64,000 nt of DNA from CAWEPK01 sp963835595 (GTDB taxonomy: Bacteria > Desulfobacterota > Syntrophorhabdia > Syntrophorhabdales > WCHB1-27), in the NCBI GenBank assembly GCA_963835595.1, contig CAWIGL010000002.1, positions 310,001 to 374,000 of the forward strand. Reading direction: 5' to 3'. The position numbers and the translations under genes are program-made. Shown piece after piece: positions 17,178-25,802 of this stretch. The notes beneath the pieces were generated by a model, which searched no databases, was not told the origin of the DNA, and saw only the letters and a program-made list of their open reading frames with translations. Each line of letters starts with the position of its first letter. Within the stretch, counting starts at the first letter, position 1.

Positions 17178-18309
17178 AAGCCGCCGGACCTGCGCCGATA
17201 ACGTGCTGCTCCGGTTGCGGGGCCTTGCCCAAATCCTGCATCTGACTCCACGAACCATCACATCTGCCTTCTAACGCCACGAAGGCATCGACCACATCGG
17301 GGGCGAATTGAGCTCCCTTTCCTTCAAGCAGTATCGCGCGGCTTTTGTCGTGAGAAAACGCCTCCTTATAAACCCGCTTCGAGCGTAAAGCGTCGTAGGC
17401 GTCTGCCACGGCCATTATGCGGGCTTCCAGTGGAATCTCCTCGCCTTTCAGCCCATCGGGGTAACCGTTCCCGTCCCATCGCTCATGGTGATGGCGGGCG
17501 ATGCATACCCCTGTCGTCATGAGAGTATTCTTCGGATATTTCTCCTGCGCCGCCGTCAATGTCTGCCAGCCGATAACGGTATGGGTTTTCATGATGTCGA
17601 ATTCCTCGGCAGTCAGCTTGCCGGGCTTGAGCAAGATCTTGTCGGAGATGCCGACCTTACCCACGTCATGGAGTGGCGATGCCAGGAAAATGTTCTCGAT
17701 GAACGCGGAGTTGATCGCTTCCCCGTAGGATGGCTGCTCCGCCATCTTTTCGGCGAGGAGACGACAAAAGGTTTGTACCCGCTCGATATGCTTGCCGGTG
17801 TCGTCGTCGCGCGACTCGGAAAGTTTTGCCAAAGCGATGATGGTCGCTATTTGTGAATCCGAGATATCCTTGACCTGCTCCGCCACGCGCTGCTCGAGCA
17901 GGCGGTTGTGCCGCTCCAGCTCCCCCTGGAGGTGGCGGATCTTCATATGCGTATTCACCCGCGCGAGGACCTCTTCGGCCTGGAAAGGTTTGGTAATGTA
18001 ATCCTGCCCGCCTGCATTGAAAGCGGAGAGCTTATCGTTCATGTCGTTGAGCGCGCTGATGAAAAGAACCGGGATATCGCTGAGTCTTTCGTCTTCTTTC
18101 AGCCTGCGGCATACCTCGAAGCCGTCCATGCCCGGCATATTGACGTCGAGCAGGATCAATGCAGGCGGCTTTGCCGAGGCAGAGGCCAGCGCCAGCTCGC
18201 CGCTGTCCGCCGGACGCACATGGAACCCCGCTCCCACCAGGATGTCCGTAAGGAGCTTGAGCGAGGCATGCGTGTCGTCAACCACCAGGATAGAGCCCCT
18301 GTCTGTCAT
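17146..18309 (-). CDS. Response regulator with HD-GYP phosphodiesterase domain
   Basis: A 387-residue RpfG-type protein expected to hydrolyse cyclic di-GMP. The receiver domain (1-120) has Asp55 in 'ILLDVNMPGMDG' and Lys in 'YITKPF'; a coiled linker spans 125-155. The HD-GYP domain has His214-Asp215 in 'SPLHDVGKVG' and 'HHHERWDGNGYPDGLKG' with GYP at 282-284. All metal-binding signatures seem intact, so the enzyme should be active. Its start overlaps the stop of the hybrid kinase by four bases, which makes that kinase its likely phosphodonor. The last 30 residues are unconserved. Confidence 0.95.
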   Translation of the reverse strand: MTDRGSILVVDDTHASLKLLTDILVGAGFHVRPADSGELALASASAKPPALILLDVNMPGMDGFEVCRRLKEDERLSDIPVLFISALNDMNDKLSAFNAGGQDYITKPFQAEEVLARVNTHMKIRHLQGELERHNRLLEQRVAEQVKDISDSQIATIIALAKLSESRDDDTGKHIERVQTFCRLLAEKMAEQPSYGEAINSAFIENIFLASPLHDVGKVGISDKILLKPGKLTAEEFDIMKTHTVIGWQTLTAAQEKYPKNTLMTTGVCIARHHHERWDGNGYPDGLKGEEIPLEARIMAVADAYDALRSKRVYKEAFSHDKSRAILLEGKGAQFAPDVVDAFVALEGRCDGSWSQMQDLGKAPQPEQHVIGAGPAAFSSRTPQAAR

Positions 18310-20357
18310 GTCGGCTCCTTCTTCAATCCGGCCCTTCCGGCATCGAGGGCCTGCATGATCGGAGTGTAGCTGAATTGATCGGCGTGACGGCTCAGCGCCC
18401 GCCCCAATTCAGGGTCCAGCTCCGTAATATGACCAATGTACGATGCTATCCGCTCCCTGTCGAGGTCGACCAGCGCCTCTGTCAGACCCTCTCGTACGTT
18501 CGGCGGCAAGGCCGCAAACGCCTCGGGACGTAGAAAGGCGGCCGGTTCTCGCTCAACGGCCGCTGGGGTCTCCTCGTAGGCGAACTTCACACCCAGGTTG
18601 CGCTCCAGGCAATCGAAGATTTCCTCCGGCCTATACGGCTTGAAGACAAAATCGTCCATGCCCGCCTTCACGACGTTGTCGATCTCCTCTTTGAAGACCG
18701 AGGCTGAAAGTGCCACTATTTTCACATCGGCGCCTCCATCCGATTGACGTATCCGGCGCGTTGCTTCGATGCCGTCCATGACAGGCATGCGGACATCCAT
18801 CCAGATAAGGTGGGGCCGCCATGAGACGAAAGCTTCTACGCCTTCCTCGCCGTTCTCGGCCACGCGCACGGAGAACCCCACGCCCTCCATCAGTCTTCGC
18901 AAGAGGAGCCAGTTCTCCATCCGGTCCTCCACGATCAGTACGCGGTATTCCGCTTGCCCCGGAGCCAGGCCGACGACCTTGCCCCTGTTGACGTCCATAG
19001 CCTCCACCTCCGCGCCTTCGGCGAGGCCGACCGGTATCTCCATCCGAAATACGGACCCCTTGCCCGGCGTGCTCTCGACCCCGATCGAGCCTCCCATAAG
19101 CTCGACATACTTACGGGTTATGGCGAGTCCAAGCCCCGTGCCCTGCTCGCCTGTCGGTCTGCCTACCTGGATGAAAGGGTCGAAGATCCGTGCCTGGTCT
19201 TCGGCGCTGATCCCTACCCCGGTGTCCTCCACACTTACGACCAGCAACACGGTTTTCGGGTCCTTTGCGGGTTTTCTCTTGAGCCTCAGGAGCACGCCGC
19301 CGCGCTCCGTGTACTTGACGGCATTGGCCACGAGGTTGATAATCAATTGTCTTAGCTTGGCTGCATCGGCCCGGACGACGCGCGGGAAGTCGGAAGACTG
19401 GTCGACGGACAGGCTCAATCCCTTTTGCTCTGCGCGCATTTGCATCAAGTCGATAATGTCGCGCAGCATATCTCCGAGGTCGAAGGACGTCGTCTTGACG
19501 ATCACGCTCCCTGCCTCGATCTTCGCCATGTCCAGCACGTCGTTGATGAGGCTCAGCAAATGTTCCCCGCTGCGGTTGATAATATCCAATGTCTTGCGCT
19601 GGTCTTCCGTTATGGCGGGGTCATTGCACATGAGCGCCGAGAAGCCGAGAATGGCGTTCAGGGGGGTGCGCAGCTCATGGCTCATATTGGAAAGGAATAC
19701 GCTCTTTGCGCGGTTGGCGGCCTCAGCCGCTTCCCTGGCCAGCTTCGCGCGCGCGTTGGCACGGCGCATAGCGTCCACAACGGAAGAGATGAGGACGCCG
19801 GTCAGCAGGAAGACCACCAGGCCCAGCCAATGGGCCTCATCATGGAGAAACGGCCAGCTGACAAAAAGAGGCCACAGGAACACCGATGCGAGGCCGGCGA
19901 GAAAGGTGGCAAACAGGCCGGCGGCGAGGCCGCCGTAAATGGCGGCGATCATTACCGCAGGATTGTATGTCAACCAGGGCTGGGTCGAGCCGAGGGCGGG
20001 CAACGGCCATATCCGCACCGCCGATGCTATCGCTATCAGAAGCACCCCTGCCAGAAGGTGCTGCCATCGCAGAGAAAAAAGAGGCGGTTTATTACAGCGT
20101 GCGCGCCCTGTGACCGGGACGCACACGCCAGGAACGGTATTCCTGCGCAGCAATCGATGGAGCCATGCACGGAACCGTAATTTGCTCACTCTTCCCATAC
20201 CCAAGCTCCAACCGGCAGCGCACGCAGCATAGCCAATCTGTGCCGACTTCATGGCCTTGCCGCTGCGTCCGCCCCCCCAACCCGGTGTGCTAAAAGGAAG
20301 TGCAGTGAGACTTATCGCTTTCATATAAAGTGTAATACGGAATGATACAATAGTCAA
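18306..20357 (-). CDS. Membrane hybrid sensor histidine kinase
   Basis: A membrane-bound kinase with several parts. Residues about 95-195 hold four hydrophobic segments resembling the KdpD-like DUF4118 module ('LTYNPAVMIAAIYGGLAAGL'), then a coiled helix, a phosphoacceptor domain ('SNMSHELRTPLNAILGF'), an HATPase domain ('NLVANAVKYTERGG', 'GTGLGLAITRKYVELMGG') and a receiver domain ('LIWMDVRMPVMDGIEATRRI'). The C-terminal 100 residues are helical. The start is uncertain: the first 90 residues are odd in composition, and ATGs at 20252 or 20198 are alternatives. Phosphotransfer to the overlapping HD-GYP regulator is expected. Confidence 0.88.
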   Translation of the reverse strand: MTIVSFRITLYMKAISLTALPFSTPGWGGGRSGKAMKSAQIGYAACAAGWSLGMGRVSKLRFRAWLHRLLRRNTVPGVCVPVTGRARCNKPPLFSLRWQHLLAGVLLIAIASAVRIWPLPALGSTQPWLTYNPAVMIAAIYGGLAAGLFATFLAGLASVFLWPLFVSWPFLHDEAHWLGLVVFLLTGVLISSVVDAMRRANARAKLAREAAEAANRAKSVFLSNMSHELRTPLNAILGFSALMCNDPAITEDQRKTLDIINRSGEHLLSLINDVLDMAKIEAGSVIVKTTSFDLGDMLRDIIDLMQMRAEQKGLSLSVDQSSDFPRVVRADAAKLRQLIINLVANAVKYTERGGVLLRLKRKPAKDPKTVLLVVSVEDTGVGISAEDQARIFDPFIQVGRPTGEQGTGLGLAITRKYVELMGGSIGVESTPGKGSVFRMEIPVGLAEGAEVEAMDVNRGKVVGLAPGQAEYRVLIVEDRMENWLLLRRLMEGVGFSVRVAENGEEGVEAFVSWRPHLIWMDVRMPVMDGIEATRRIRQSDGGADVKIVALSASVFKEEIDNVVKAGMDDFVFKPYRPEEIFDCLERNLGVKFAYEETPAAVEREPAAFLRPEAFAALPPNVREGLTEALVDLDRERIASYIGHITELDPELGRALSRHADQFSYTPIMQALDAGRAGLKKEPT

Positions 20358-20408
20358 TAACGTTTTACGATTTAATATGAGGTATTTGCGACGGCCCTTA
20401 CCTTAGCG

Positions 20409-21323
20409 TCACACGCGGCGCTTGTCTGCCCTGTAGCAGCTCCCTTTAGTCCGCTTCGCGTAGACCTTCATCTCGGAGACGGCCCCGGTCATCTCTCCGT
20501 AATGGGAGAACCGGCGGTTGCTGTTGGTGGTGATGCCGATGGAGATCGTCATCAGCGGGAACGACTTGCTGTTGCCCTGCCTGTCGAGGGCGATGATGCC
20601 GTCCGCCTTCTCCGATTCGTCGTAGAACGTGGCGATGATGCGGTCGAAGGTGGCGAGGATATCGGCTGCGGCCGCTTCGATGATGTCCGCCTCCATGATG
20701 AAGATGAAGTCGTCCCCGCCGATGTGCCCCACGAAGCTCCCTTGCTTCTGCCTGTTCTTGACGATGTTCAGGATGAGCCTCCCGGTCATCTTGATTACCT
20801 CGTCGCCGCGCGCGAAGCCGTAATGGTCATTGTAGGGCTTGAAATTGTCGAGGTCCGCGTAGCCCACGCCGAAGGAGGCGCTGCTGTCGATCAGTTTCTG
20901 TATCGCCCTGTTTATCGAGATGTTGCCTGGGAGGCGCGTGAGCGGGTTGACCTCGACCGCGCGCTCGGCGCGCAGCACGCAAAGCTCGGCGCGCGCCCTC
21001 AAGTCCCTCTCGACCTGCGACTTCCAGACATACTCCTCTATCAGGACACCGTCCCAGTGGGGCAGCGGGACGGCGTCGTCGACCAGCGCGAGCGTGGGCA
21101 GGTGCGTAAAAATAGGGTCTTCCTTGATCGTGTTGAGCGCATCGACCGTCGCGGGGTCGTTGGCTGCGAGGTCGACGATGAGGAGGTCTGGTATAAGGGA
21201 GTAAATGTAGTCGAGGCCCGACCGTATGTTGCCCAGGGGGATCGTCCGGCAGAAACCCGAAAGGAGTCTTTCCACTATGGCGATCAGCGCCGTGTCGCGG
21301 GAGATATGGACTGCGCTCTTCAT
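20409..21323 (-). CDS. Diguanylate cyclase with N-terminal receiver-like domain
   Basis: A 304-residue protein that should make cyclic di-GMP. The N-terminal 120 residues resemble a receiver ('IPDLLIVDLAANDP'), but without the usual acidic pocket and lysine, so phosphorylation is doubtful. The GGDEF domain begins with 'NPLTRLPGNISI' and 'GYADLDNFKPYND' (metal Asp) and the signature reads GGDDF in 'HIGGDDFIFI', a variant in which Asp replaces Glu. Activity is likely but not certain. It lies between the HDOD gene and the hybrid kinase in one minus-strand run. Confidence 0.9.
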   Translation of the reverse strand: MKSAVHISRDTALIAIVERLLSGFCRTIPLGNIRSGLDYIYSLIPDLLIVDLAANDPATVDALNTIKEDPIFTHLPTLALVDDAVPLPHWDGVLIEEYVWKSQVERDLRARAELCVLRAERAVEVNPLTRLPGNISINRAIQKLIDSSASFGVGYADLDNFKPYNDHYGFARGDEVIKMTGRLILNIVKNRQKQGSFVGHIGGDDFIFIMEADIIEAAAADILATFDRIIATFYDESEKADGIIALDRQGNSKSFPLMTISIGITTNSNRRFSHYGEMTGAVSEMKVYAKRTKGSCYRADKRRV

Positions 21324-21385
21324 TTACCTTGTCCGTTTATCCTTCTTTTGTGAAGACGCGCGAACGCGCTTGATGGGCGAAAGGG

Positions 21386-22214
21386 CTAGAACGAAAGGTC
21401 CGCGGCTTCCTCCAGGAGGTCCTCGGCCTCCTTGAGCACTTCTTTGATATCTGCCTCCGAAAGGCCCAGCGCCTCCCAGGCGTAAGGGGAAAGCGGCGGA
21501 ACGCACGTATCTCCCGCAAAGCCGAACCCCCGCGCCCGCAATATTACATCGGAAAAATGGACGATGGCCGTCTCCAGGGGGGCCACCTTGGCGAGCTGGG
21601 GCTTGTGGTGAAACCCTATGACATCGATGAGGGGTTTCGGAAAGCTCCATTGCTCCGTTACCCAGGCGCCCACCGTGGCATGGGTCGTGCCGAAATAGTC
21701 CGATTCCACGTCGTATACGGTAACGCCCTTCTCTTGGGCCCCTTCGATAACCTTTGCGTACTCTTTCGGGAAGTTGAGCACGAGGACCATCTTGCCGATG
21801 TCGTGCAGCAGGCCGAATATAAAGGTTTCCTCCGGGTCTTTCAAGCCCTTTTTCCTGGCGATGATGCGCGAAAAGATCGCGCAGCCCAGGGAATGGTCCC
21901 GCAGGCCGATCATCGCCTGCTGCATCAGGTCGAAGACGGTGACGCCCACGAGCAGGCCGCGCAGCACGTTCAGGCCGAGAAGCAGCACCGCCTGGTTGAC
22001 GGACGCGATCCTCCCAGGAAAGCCGTAAACGGGCGAGTTCACCATCTTGAGCACCTTCGCGGCAAGGACGGGGTCGCGCGAGACAAAATCGCTGATCTCG
22101 CCGAGCGAGACTGGCAGGCTTCCCGACGATCTCCAGGAGGCGCTTTGCCACCGACGGGATCGTAGCGAGGTTTTGTATTGTCTCTATCTTATGTCTCAGC
22201 GCTCTCAGATCCAT
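21386..22214 (-). CDS. HDOD-domain signalling protein (frame break)
   Basis: HDOD proteins are non-enzymatic relatives of HD phosphohydrolases found in signalling. The N-terminus 'MDLRALRHKIETIQNLATIPSVAKRLLEIVGKPASL' (positions 22214-22108) is in one frame, and 'GEISDFVSRDPVLAAKVLKMVNSP' to the end is one frame further on. Dropping one base at about 22104-22107 restores a full domain of about 275 residues. Later motifs 'FIFGLLHDIGKMVL' and 'DVIGFHHKP' are typical. It overlaps the upstream small gene by 26 bases. The break resembles the other one-base insertions in this window. Confidence 0.82.
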
Positions 22215-22512
22215 CGTTCCCGCAAAGGCCTTCCAGGTGCTCCCTTATCAATCGCTTGAGGACATCCATATGGGGGGCCGTCTCCACGTTCTTGAAGCGG
22301 GCGTCGAGCTGCGCAAGCGCCTCCTCCCTGTCCGGGGGCGCAGCCGCCCCGCCCTGGATGTGCGCCGCCTCGATGCCCATTTTCTGTATCCTCCTGATCA
22401 GCGCCTCGGTTAGCTCCGTGTTATCATTGAGCACCTTCACGCCGTTCTTGTTCAGTAGGGGACGACTAAGCCTCATCCCCGGTGTTAGACTGCTGGTCGG
22501 GACTAGCGCCAT
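22189..22512 (-). CDS. Small conserved protein, similar to N-terminal module of HD-GYP proteins
   Basis: A 107-residue soluble protein. 'SSLTPGMRLSRPLLNKNGVKVLNDNTELTEALIRRIQKMGIEAAHI', read in two pieces, resembles the small beta-rich module that precedes many HD-GYP domains (LKPGM...L...G..LT..LI.RL...GI). Here it stands alone, ahead of HDOD, GGDEF and HD-GYP genes. An extended -10 promoter and a GAGG site precede it, so it is the first gene of the signalling operon. Function is not known. Confidence 0.7.
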   Translation of the reverse strand: MALVPTSSLTPGMRLSRPLLNKNGVKVLNDNTELTEALIRRIQKMGIEAAHIQGGAAAPPDREEALAQLDARFKNVETAPHMDVLKRLIREHLEGLCGNDGSESAET

Positions 22513-22545
22513 CTATTATGCCTCTTTTTCGCCGTTTGCGTCGAT

Positions 22546-22554
22546 TATACCATA
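22546..22554 (-). promoter_or_regulatory. Extended -10 promoter of the signalling operon
   Basis: On the minus strand TGGTATAAT forms an extended -10 element; no good -35 is present. Transcription would start near 22539, 27 bases before the ATG at 22512. The rest of the gap (22555-22792) is GC-rich and holds nothing I recognise. Confidence 0.5.
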
Positions 22555-22792
22555 AGTTGCAATGATACTTGAAGAAATACTTCAGGGCGCACCTTCACGG
22601 CCGGACGTGCGGCTGCTCCGGGGCGCATTTTTCGCCCTTTTTGCCGTCCCGCCCCTGCCGGACAGCCTCATTGCCGGGCGCCTCCCTCTTCTCACCGGCG
22701 GGACCAGAAACCCTCCGCGGTCGCCGGACATAAAATTAACGCCCATTATAAGATTCCCCACCGGAATAATCAATGATATTTTTTATTTTGTT

Positions 22793-23434
22793 TTACAGGG
22801 CCGTAGGCTGGTCCGTCGTTTCCGACGTAAATATCTCGTAGATGTACCTGTACGCGGAATACAGGCTGAAGCAAAGGGATATATAAATGATGACGAGGCC
22901 TGCCGTGTGGAACGACCGGCTGGCCCCGAGGGGGAAGAAGATGTAGACAAGGTACGGGCTTGCGGCAAGGGGTATCATCTGAAGCGGCCCGCCGAAGAGG
23001 ACGCACGCTATGCCGACGATCTGGAGCGTGGTCTTGAGCTTTCCCGTGAAAGACGGGTAGATCGTGACGCCCTCCATCGCATAGAAGGACCGTAAACCGT
23101 TTATCAGGAACTCGCGGCCCACCATCACGACGGTTACCCACAGGGGCACGAGCCTGTAATAGGAGAGCGTAATCAGGACGGTCGATATGAGGAGCTTGTC
23201 CGCTATGGGGTCCAGATAGACCCCCAGGCGCGTCTTCATGCTCATGCGCCGCGCGATCAGCCCGTCGAGGCCGTCGGTGATGCCCGCGATAACGAAAAGG
23301 ACGCACGAAACGAAGCGGAGCCGCTCGTTCTGCATCGATATAAGGCAGATTATGACGGGTATGAGGAGTATTCTTACCAGACTCAACCTGTTCGGAAGCG
23401 TCCAGACGGATGTCTTCTCGTCCCGGCTTTTCAT
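22793..23434 (-). CDS. pgsA: CDP-diacylglycerol--glycerol-3-phosphate 3-phosphatidyltransferase
   Basis: An inner-membrane enzyme that makes phosphatidylglycerophosphate, the precursor of phosphatidylglycerol and cardiolipin. The CDP-alcohol phosphotransferase motif is complete: Asp54-Gly55, Asp57, Ala61-Arg62, Gly71, Asp75 and Asp79 in 'DGLDGLIARRMSM' and 'GVYLDPIADK'. The start 'TLPNRLSLVRILLIPV' is typical of PgsA, with about six membrane segments across 213 residues. It overlaps the upstream lytic transglycosylase stop by four bases. Confidence 0.93.
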   Translation of the reverse strand: MKSRDEKTSVWTLPNRLSLVRILLIPVIICLISMQNERLRFVSCVLFVIAGITDGLDGLIARRMSMKTRLGVYLDPIADKLLISTVLITLSYYRLVPLWVTVVMVGREFLINGLRSFYAMEGVTIYPSFTGKLKTTLQIVGIACVLFGGPLQMIPLAASPYLVYIFFPLGASRSFHTAGLVIIYISLCFSLYSAYRYIYEIFTSETTDQPTAL

Positions 23435-24021
23435 GGTGATTCTTTTAATCTGGCGTAATAGAGCTTGACCCTCTTGATGTAGCTGATCGTCTCGTTGATG
23501 GGAGGGACGGCCATACGCTCCATGACCTTCTGCGGCCCGGCGTTGTACGCGGCGAGCACCAACTCCAGGTCACCCTTGAAAAGCTCGTAGAGGAGCTTCA
23601 GATACCTCGTGCCGGCACGGATGTTCTCCTCGGGATCGAAAGGGTCGCGCAGGGCCAACTCCTGCCCGGTCTCGGGCATGATCTGCATCAGCCCGCGCGC
23701 GCCTTTATGGGAGACGGCGGTCGGGTTGCCATTCGACTCTGCGAGCATCACGGCCTTCACCAGGCGGTAGTCGAGGCCGTTCGCCTCGGAGTGCTGCCTG
23801 ATGAGGCGGTCGTAAGTGGTGTTGCGGAGCAGCGCAGTGGAGGGGACAGCCGGGTCGTCGCCCTCCCGGTCCCGTATCAGGATGTGGTAGCTCTTCCCCG
23901 CCGCCGGCCGCGCATTGGCAAAGTGGTAGACGCCCTGCTCATCCACGTAGCTGTAAACGGCCCCCATCGCGGACAGGGGTATAGCGATCATGACGGCGAG
24001 AAAAAAGACGAGCCTCGGCAT
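23431..24021 (-). CDS. Lytic transglycosylase (SLT) with DUF4124 domain
   Basis: An exported murein-cleaving enzyme of 196 residues. The signal peptide is 'LVFFLAVMIAIPLSAMGA'; next is a DUF4124-like segment ('VYSYVDEQGVYHFANARPA'), then the SLT domain with catalytic Glu in 'AVMLAESNGNP', 'GARGLMQIMPETG' and 'AAYNAGPQKV'. It acts in the periplasm. The stop overlaps the pgsA start by four bases. Confidence 0.93.
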   Translation of the reverse strand: MPRLVFFLAVMIAIPLSAMGAVYSYVDEQGVYHFANARPAAGKSYHILIRDREGDDPAVPSTALLRNTTYDRLIRQHSEANGLDYRLVKAVMLAESNGNPTAVSHKGARGLMQIMPETGQELALRDPFDPEENIRAGTRYLKLLYELFKGDLELVLAAYNAGPQKVMERMAVPPINETISYIKRVKLYYARLKESP

Positions 24022-24154
24022 GTTCTTATTGTCTTAAAATAATGGCGGATTGTCAAGCTCGCAATTATAGATATGGGGCAAGTCAGTATGACGCTTTCGC
24101 GTCAGAAAGGATTACAACCTGGCAGCGCCCGCCGGCACGCCCCTTCCCAGGGGG

Positions 24155-24173
24155 GCCGCGATCTTTTCGCGGC
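24155..24173. repeat. CCGCGATC hairpin, one of three related copies
   Basis: GCCGCGA-tcttt-TCGCGGC lies between the divergent transglycosylase and rsmI genes. A close relative forms the terminator at 15620, and a decayed copy (GGACCGCGATCTTTTCG) lies at 28121-28137. It has no T-tract here. It may be a dispersed hairpin element rather than a terminator. Confidence 0.45.
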
Positions 24174-24205
24174 TCTTGCCCTGTACGGGTTGTCCAGGGT
24201 ACATT

Positions 24206-24901
24206 ATGAACATGGCCGGTCTGCTTCACGTCGTCGCCACCCCCATCGGTAATCTCAAGGACATCACCCTTCGCGCGATAGAAGTCCTGCGCGACGCCGA
24301 CCTGGTGATCGCCGAGGACCGCCAGAGGGCGCTCGCCCTCCTCTCCCATCTGGAGATACGCAAGCCCATCGTCACGATCAACAGCTACAACGAGTCAAGC
24401 AGGGCACGCAGCATAGCCGCGCAGCTTGCGGAAGGCAAGAAGGCGGCCCTCATCACGGCGGCAGGAACCCCCTGCATCTCCGACCCGGGCGACAGGGTGG
24501 TCGCATCCTGCGTCGAGGCCGGGGTTGAGGTGCGGGCCGTCCCCGGCCCATCGGCCGCACTGGCAGCCCTCTCCGTCTCGGGCCTCTCCCCCGACAGGTT
24601 CCTCTTCTATGGCTTCCTGCCGCAGAAAAAAGGCAAAAAAAGGAAGCTCCTCCAGGACCTCCTTGCGGGCGCCTTTCCCGTCGTGCTCTTCGAATCGCCG
24701 CGCCGCGTGAAGGAGACGCTCGCCGTCGTCGCCGAGGTCGCGCCGGAGCGAAAGGTGGTCGTCTGCAGGGAGGTCACGAAGGTGCACGAAGAGGTCCTGA
24801 GGGGGGCGGCCGCAGATGTCGCCTCAGAGGTCGCGGAAGGCGAGACGCGCGGCGAATATACGCTTATCGTAGACGGGAAAGGAAGGCAGGCGCCGCCTTG
24901 A
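24206..24901 (+). CDS. rsmI: 16S rRNA (cytidine-1402-2'-O)-methyltransferase
   Basis: A SAM-dependent tetrapyrrole-methylase-fold enzyme that methylates C1402 in the decoding centre. 'LHVVATPIGNLKDITLRAIEVLRDAD' is the diagnostic start, followed by 'GTPCISDPGDRVV', 'VPGPSAALAALSVSGL', 'FYGFLPQK' and 'FESPRRVKETLA'. The usual 'AEDTR' reads 'AEDRQR' and 'SDAGTP' reads 'TAAGTP', so this is a somewhat divergent copy. The start at ATG 24206 has an AGGGT site; an alternative ATG lies at 24212. Its 3' end overlaps the convergent znuB by 38 bases. Confidence 0.9.
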   Translation: MNMAGLLHVVATPIGNLKDITLRAIEVLRDADLVIAEDRQRALALLSHLEIRKPIVTINSYNESSRARSIAAQLAEGKKAALITAAGTPCISDPGDRVVASCVEAGVEVRAVPGPSAALAALSVSGLSPDRFLFYGFLPQKKGKKRKLLQDLLAGAFPVVLFESPRRVKETLAVVAEVAPERKVVVCREVTKVHEEVLRGAAADVASEVAEGETRGEYTLIVDGKGRQAPP

Positions 24902-25691
24902 TCCCGTAAAGCACGAGGAAAAAGGCGAAGTTGAGCAGAACTATCGTCGCGCCCGTCGGCACGTTCATGACGAACGATAAGAAAATGCCTGCCCAGACGG
25001 ACGCCACGGCCGTCGCTGCCGCGAAGACGAGCGTCCCCTTGAAGCTACGCGCTGCCTGGAAGGCGCAGAGCGCGGGGATGATGAGCAGGGCCGAAGTGAG
25101 CATGATGCCGACGAGCTTCATGGCGAGGACGACCGTGACCGCCGTGAGCACGGCGATGAGCGCGTTGAGGCGGCTCGCCTTGACGCCCGATGTCCTGGCG
25201 AACTCCTCGTCGAACGCAAGCGACAGCAGCGCGTTGTAGCGCAGGGCGATCACGGAGAGAACGACGAGGGAGAGCAGGACGGAGACCGCCACCTCCCCCG
25301 TAGTGATCGAGAGTATGTTGCCGAACAGATAGGTCAGCAGGTCCACGTTGAAGCCGCCCGCCATGCTCGCGAGCAGGACGCCCCCCGATATGCCGAAGGC
25401 CGACACGATGCCGATGGCCGCATCGCTGTAAACGCGCGCCTTCTCGGCGAGCTTCAGGATGGCAAGGGCGCTCAACGCAACGACGGGCATCGATACGTAG
25501 ATCGGCTGCATCCGCAAGGCCAGGCCCAGGGCGACGCTCCCGAAGGTGACGTGGGCGAGGCCGTCGCCTATCAGCGAGAGCCGCTTCAGCACGAGGATGA
25601 CCCCCAGGCTCGCGCAGAGCAGGGCGATGAAAGACCCCGCGACCAGCGCCCGCAGGACGAATGAATATTGGAGGAAGTCTAATACGTCCAT
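24864..25691 (-). CDS. znuB: Zinc/manganese ABC importer permease
   Basis: A 275-residue inner-membrane permease of the ZnuB/MntB family with about eight membrane helices. 'GDGLAHVTFGSVALGLAL' and 'KLVGIMLTSALLIIPALCAF' are family signatures. It is the last gene of a Fur-family-regulator, binding-protein, ATPase and permease set read on the minus strand. The 111-base gap after znuC has no gene. Zinc is favoured over manganese because of the Zur-like regulator, but this is inferred. Confidence 0.9.
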   Translation of the reverse strand: MDVLDFLQYSFVLRALVAGSFIALLCASLGVILVLKRLSLIGDGLAHVTFGSVALGLALRMQPIYVSMPVVALSALAILKLAEKARVYSDAAIGIVSAFGISGGVLLASMAGGFNVDLLTYLFGNILSITTGEVAVSVLLSLVVLSVIALRYNALLSLAFDEEFARTSGVKASRLNALIAVLTAVTVVLAMKLVGIMLTSALLIIPALCAFQAARSFKGTLVFAAATAVASVWAGIFLSFVMNVPTGATIVLLNFAFFLVLYGIKAAPAFLSRLR

Positions 25692-25802
25692 CGTTAAATC
25701 GGGTAGTCAGCCCGCCTTCCCTTATTATCAGAGTTTCTTCATTGGCCCTATGCCCAAAAGGGGTCCCGCCGCACCAGAGGCAGCCTTCAAGACGCCGTCC
25801 CC

